A stretch of DNA of 64,000 nucleotides from Pseudomonas syringae. GTDB lineage: Bacteria; Pseudomonadota; Gammaproteobacteria; Pseudomonadales; Pseudomonadaceae. The position numbers were made by a program, and so were the translations under genes. Location: the NCBI RefSeq assembly GCF_023278085.1, contig NZ_CP066265.1:2324501-2388500 (forward strand). The letters run 5' to 3'. Below are positions 62,931 through 64,000 of the stretch, one piece after another (positions within the stretch are counted from its first letter, which is position 1; every line of letters begins with the position of its first letter). The notes beneath the pieces were generated by a model. It was not told the origin of the DNA. It was given only the letters and a program-made list of their open reading frames with translations, and ran no database searches.

Positions 62931-63956
62931 TTACTTGACCAGCCATTCGTTCCACCGTGTCGCAATGTCGGCACCATTTTTGGCCCAGTAGGCGAAGTCG
63001 AGCGTGATCTGGTCGGCGACGTGCGCGGTCGGCAGGTTAGGCGCCAGTGTAGAGTCCAGTCGCGCAATGCTTTGGGTGTTCACCGGCGCGTAGGCACTGA
63101 GGTTGGAGAAGTCGGCCTGACCTTTGGCGCTGGTCGCATTGGCGATGAACTTCATCGCAGCGTCCTTGTTTTTGGCGCCTTTGGGCACGACCAGAAAATC
63201 AGCCATGACCAGGTTCTGCTTCCAGCTCACACCCACTGGCGCGCCATCCTGTTGCAGGGCGTAGACCCGGCCGTTCCACATCTGGCCCATCGACACTTCG
63301 CCGGAGGCAAGCAGCTGCTGCGATTGCGCACCGCCGCCCCACCAGACGATGTCTTTTTTGATGGTATCGAGTTTCTTGAAGGCGCGATCAAGGTCCAGCG
63401 GATAGAGCTTGTCGGGTGCTACGCCGTCGGCCAGCAGCGCCAGTTCGAGTACGCCGGGGCTTGGCCATTTGTACAGGGCGCGCTTGCCAGGCCAGGTCTT
63501 GGTGTCGAACATGGCGGACCAGTCCGCAGGCGGTTTGGCGCCTACCTTGCTCTCGTTGAAACCGAGCACAAAGGAGAAGAAGAATGAGCCTGCGCCATGA
63601 TCGGTGACAAAGCGCTTGTCGATCTCGTCGCGTTTGATGGTGTTGAAGTCCAGTGGCTCCAGCAGGCCCTCGCTGGCGGCGCGCAGAGCGAAATCGGCTT
63701 CGACGTCGACCACGTCCCACTGCACGTTGCCGCTTTCGACCATGGCTTTGAGTTTGCCGTAGTCGGTTGGGCCGTCCTGCACCACTGTAATGCCGCTGGC
63801 CTTGCTGAACGGCGCTGCCCAGGCTTGTTTCTGGAAGTCCTGGGTTGAGCCGCCCCAACTCACGAAATTGACGCTGTCGGCGGCGCTGGCGGCGGCACTC
63901 GATAAAGCCAGCACGCCAGCCGCCAGAACGGCCATTGCACGTTTGTTCAACACCAT
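62931..63956 (-). CDS. Polyamine-type ABC transporter substrate-binding protein
   Basis: 341 residues with a signal peptide (cleavage near ASAAD). Family-1 solute-binding fold: VNFVSWGGSTQDFQKQAW at the mature start and WDVVDVEADFALRAASEGLLEPLD. It is the first gene of the operon and delivers a polyamine, opine or similar cation; the ligand cannot be read from sequence. I chose the ATG at 63956, which has GAGG upstream; a GTG at 63962 would add two residues. Confidence 0.9.
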   Translation of the reverse strand: MVLNKRAMAVLAAGVLALSSAAASAADSVNFVSWGGSTQDFQKQAWAAPFSKASGITVVQDGPTDYGKLKAMVESGNVQWDVVDVEADFALRAASEGLLEPLDFNTIKRDEIDKRFVTDHGAGSFFFSFVLGFNESKVGAKPPADWSAMFDTKTWPGKRALYKWPSPGVLELALLADGVAPDKLYPLDLDRAFKKLDTIKKDIVWWGGGAQSQQLLASGEVSMGQMWNGRVYALQQDGAPVGVSWKQNLVMADFLVVPKGAKNKDAAMKFIANATSAKGQADFSNLSAYAPVNTQSIARLDSTLAPNLPTAHVADQITLDFAYWAKNGADIATRWNEWLVK

Positions 63957-64000
63957 GTTCACGCCCTCATTTGTTGTGTTTTTGAGCGGGCTTTTGTCGC

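Noticed and set aside
1..64000. tRNA, rRNA, CRISPR arrays, insertion sequences, island attachment sites
   Set aside because: Looked for on both strands; no T-arm-like consensus, no regularly spaced short repeats, no transposase-like frame and no direct repeats bounding the T3SS locus were seen.

Overview
The window is 64 kb of GC-rich, tightly packed bacterial chromosome. The gene content points to a plant-associated fluorescent pseudomonad, most likely of the Pseudomonas syringae complex. The indicators are the araFGH cluster with an arabinolactonase-type gene, a bacteriophytochrome with its response regulator, an Mqo-type malate:quinone oxidoreductase, a second (rhizobial-type) type III secretion system (T3SS), and an intergenic palindromic repeat of a kind common in that group. 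Species assignment is inference; no rRNA or other marker gene is present.

Left flank (1-15.8 kb): the end of a metal-ion ABC transporter; a secreted aldose 1-epimerase; a lactonase plus L-arabinose ABC transporter block in which araG carries an in-frame TAG codon; a two-component system whose sensor kinase is frameshifted in its second membrane segment; a MipA/OmpV porin-like protein; an FAD monooxygenase divergent from a TetR regulator with a perfect palindrome between them; an APC permease; and a secreted protein with two CAP domains, the first degenerate.

Core (15.8-42.8 kb): a complete T3SS locus bracketed by two large HrpK/HrpF/NopX-like proteins, probably translocators or effectors. 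Its order is a 53-aa NopA-like candidate pilin, SctD, SctX, SctY, SctV, the C-terminal secretin half (SctC2), a CpaD-like lipoprotein, a TadD-like TPR lipoprotein on the opposite strand, the N-terminal secretin half (SctC1), a 72-aa unknown protein, SctI, SctJ, SctK, SctL, SctN, a 28-aa coupled micro-ORF, SctO, SctQ, SctR, SctS, SctT and SctU. Most neighbours overlap by ATGA or GTGA, so the blocks are translationally coupled. The split secretin and its lipoprotein partners look borrowed from a Tad/Flp pilus, and SctU lacks the NPTH autocleavage motif (it has DAGG). A 939-aa winged-helix/NB-ARC/TPR regulator lies between sctU and the second HrpK-like gene. No HrpL-type promoter box was found; an unusual TTTCACA repeat array sits in the divergent promoter instead. 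No gatekeeper (SctW), needle-length ruler (SctP) or dedicated chaperone was recognised.

Right flank (42.9-64 kb): a bacteriophytochrome with two successive histidine-kinase modules plus a receiver protein; Mqo; a periplasmic molybdenum aldehyde oxidoreductase operon (PaoABC-like) with its XdhC-type maturation factor and a MocA-like cytidylyltransferase; a flavin-reductase-like protein; a Sad-type aldehyde dehydrogenase with its divergent LysR regulator; a D-malate/tartrate dehydrogenase with its divergent LysR regulator; and a polyamine-type ABC importer operon that reaches the end of the window.
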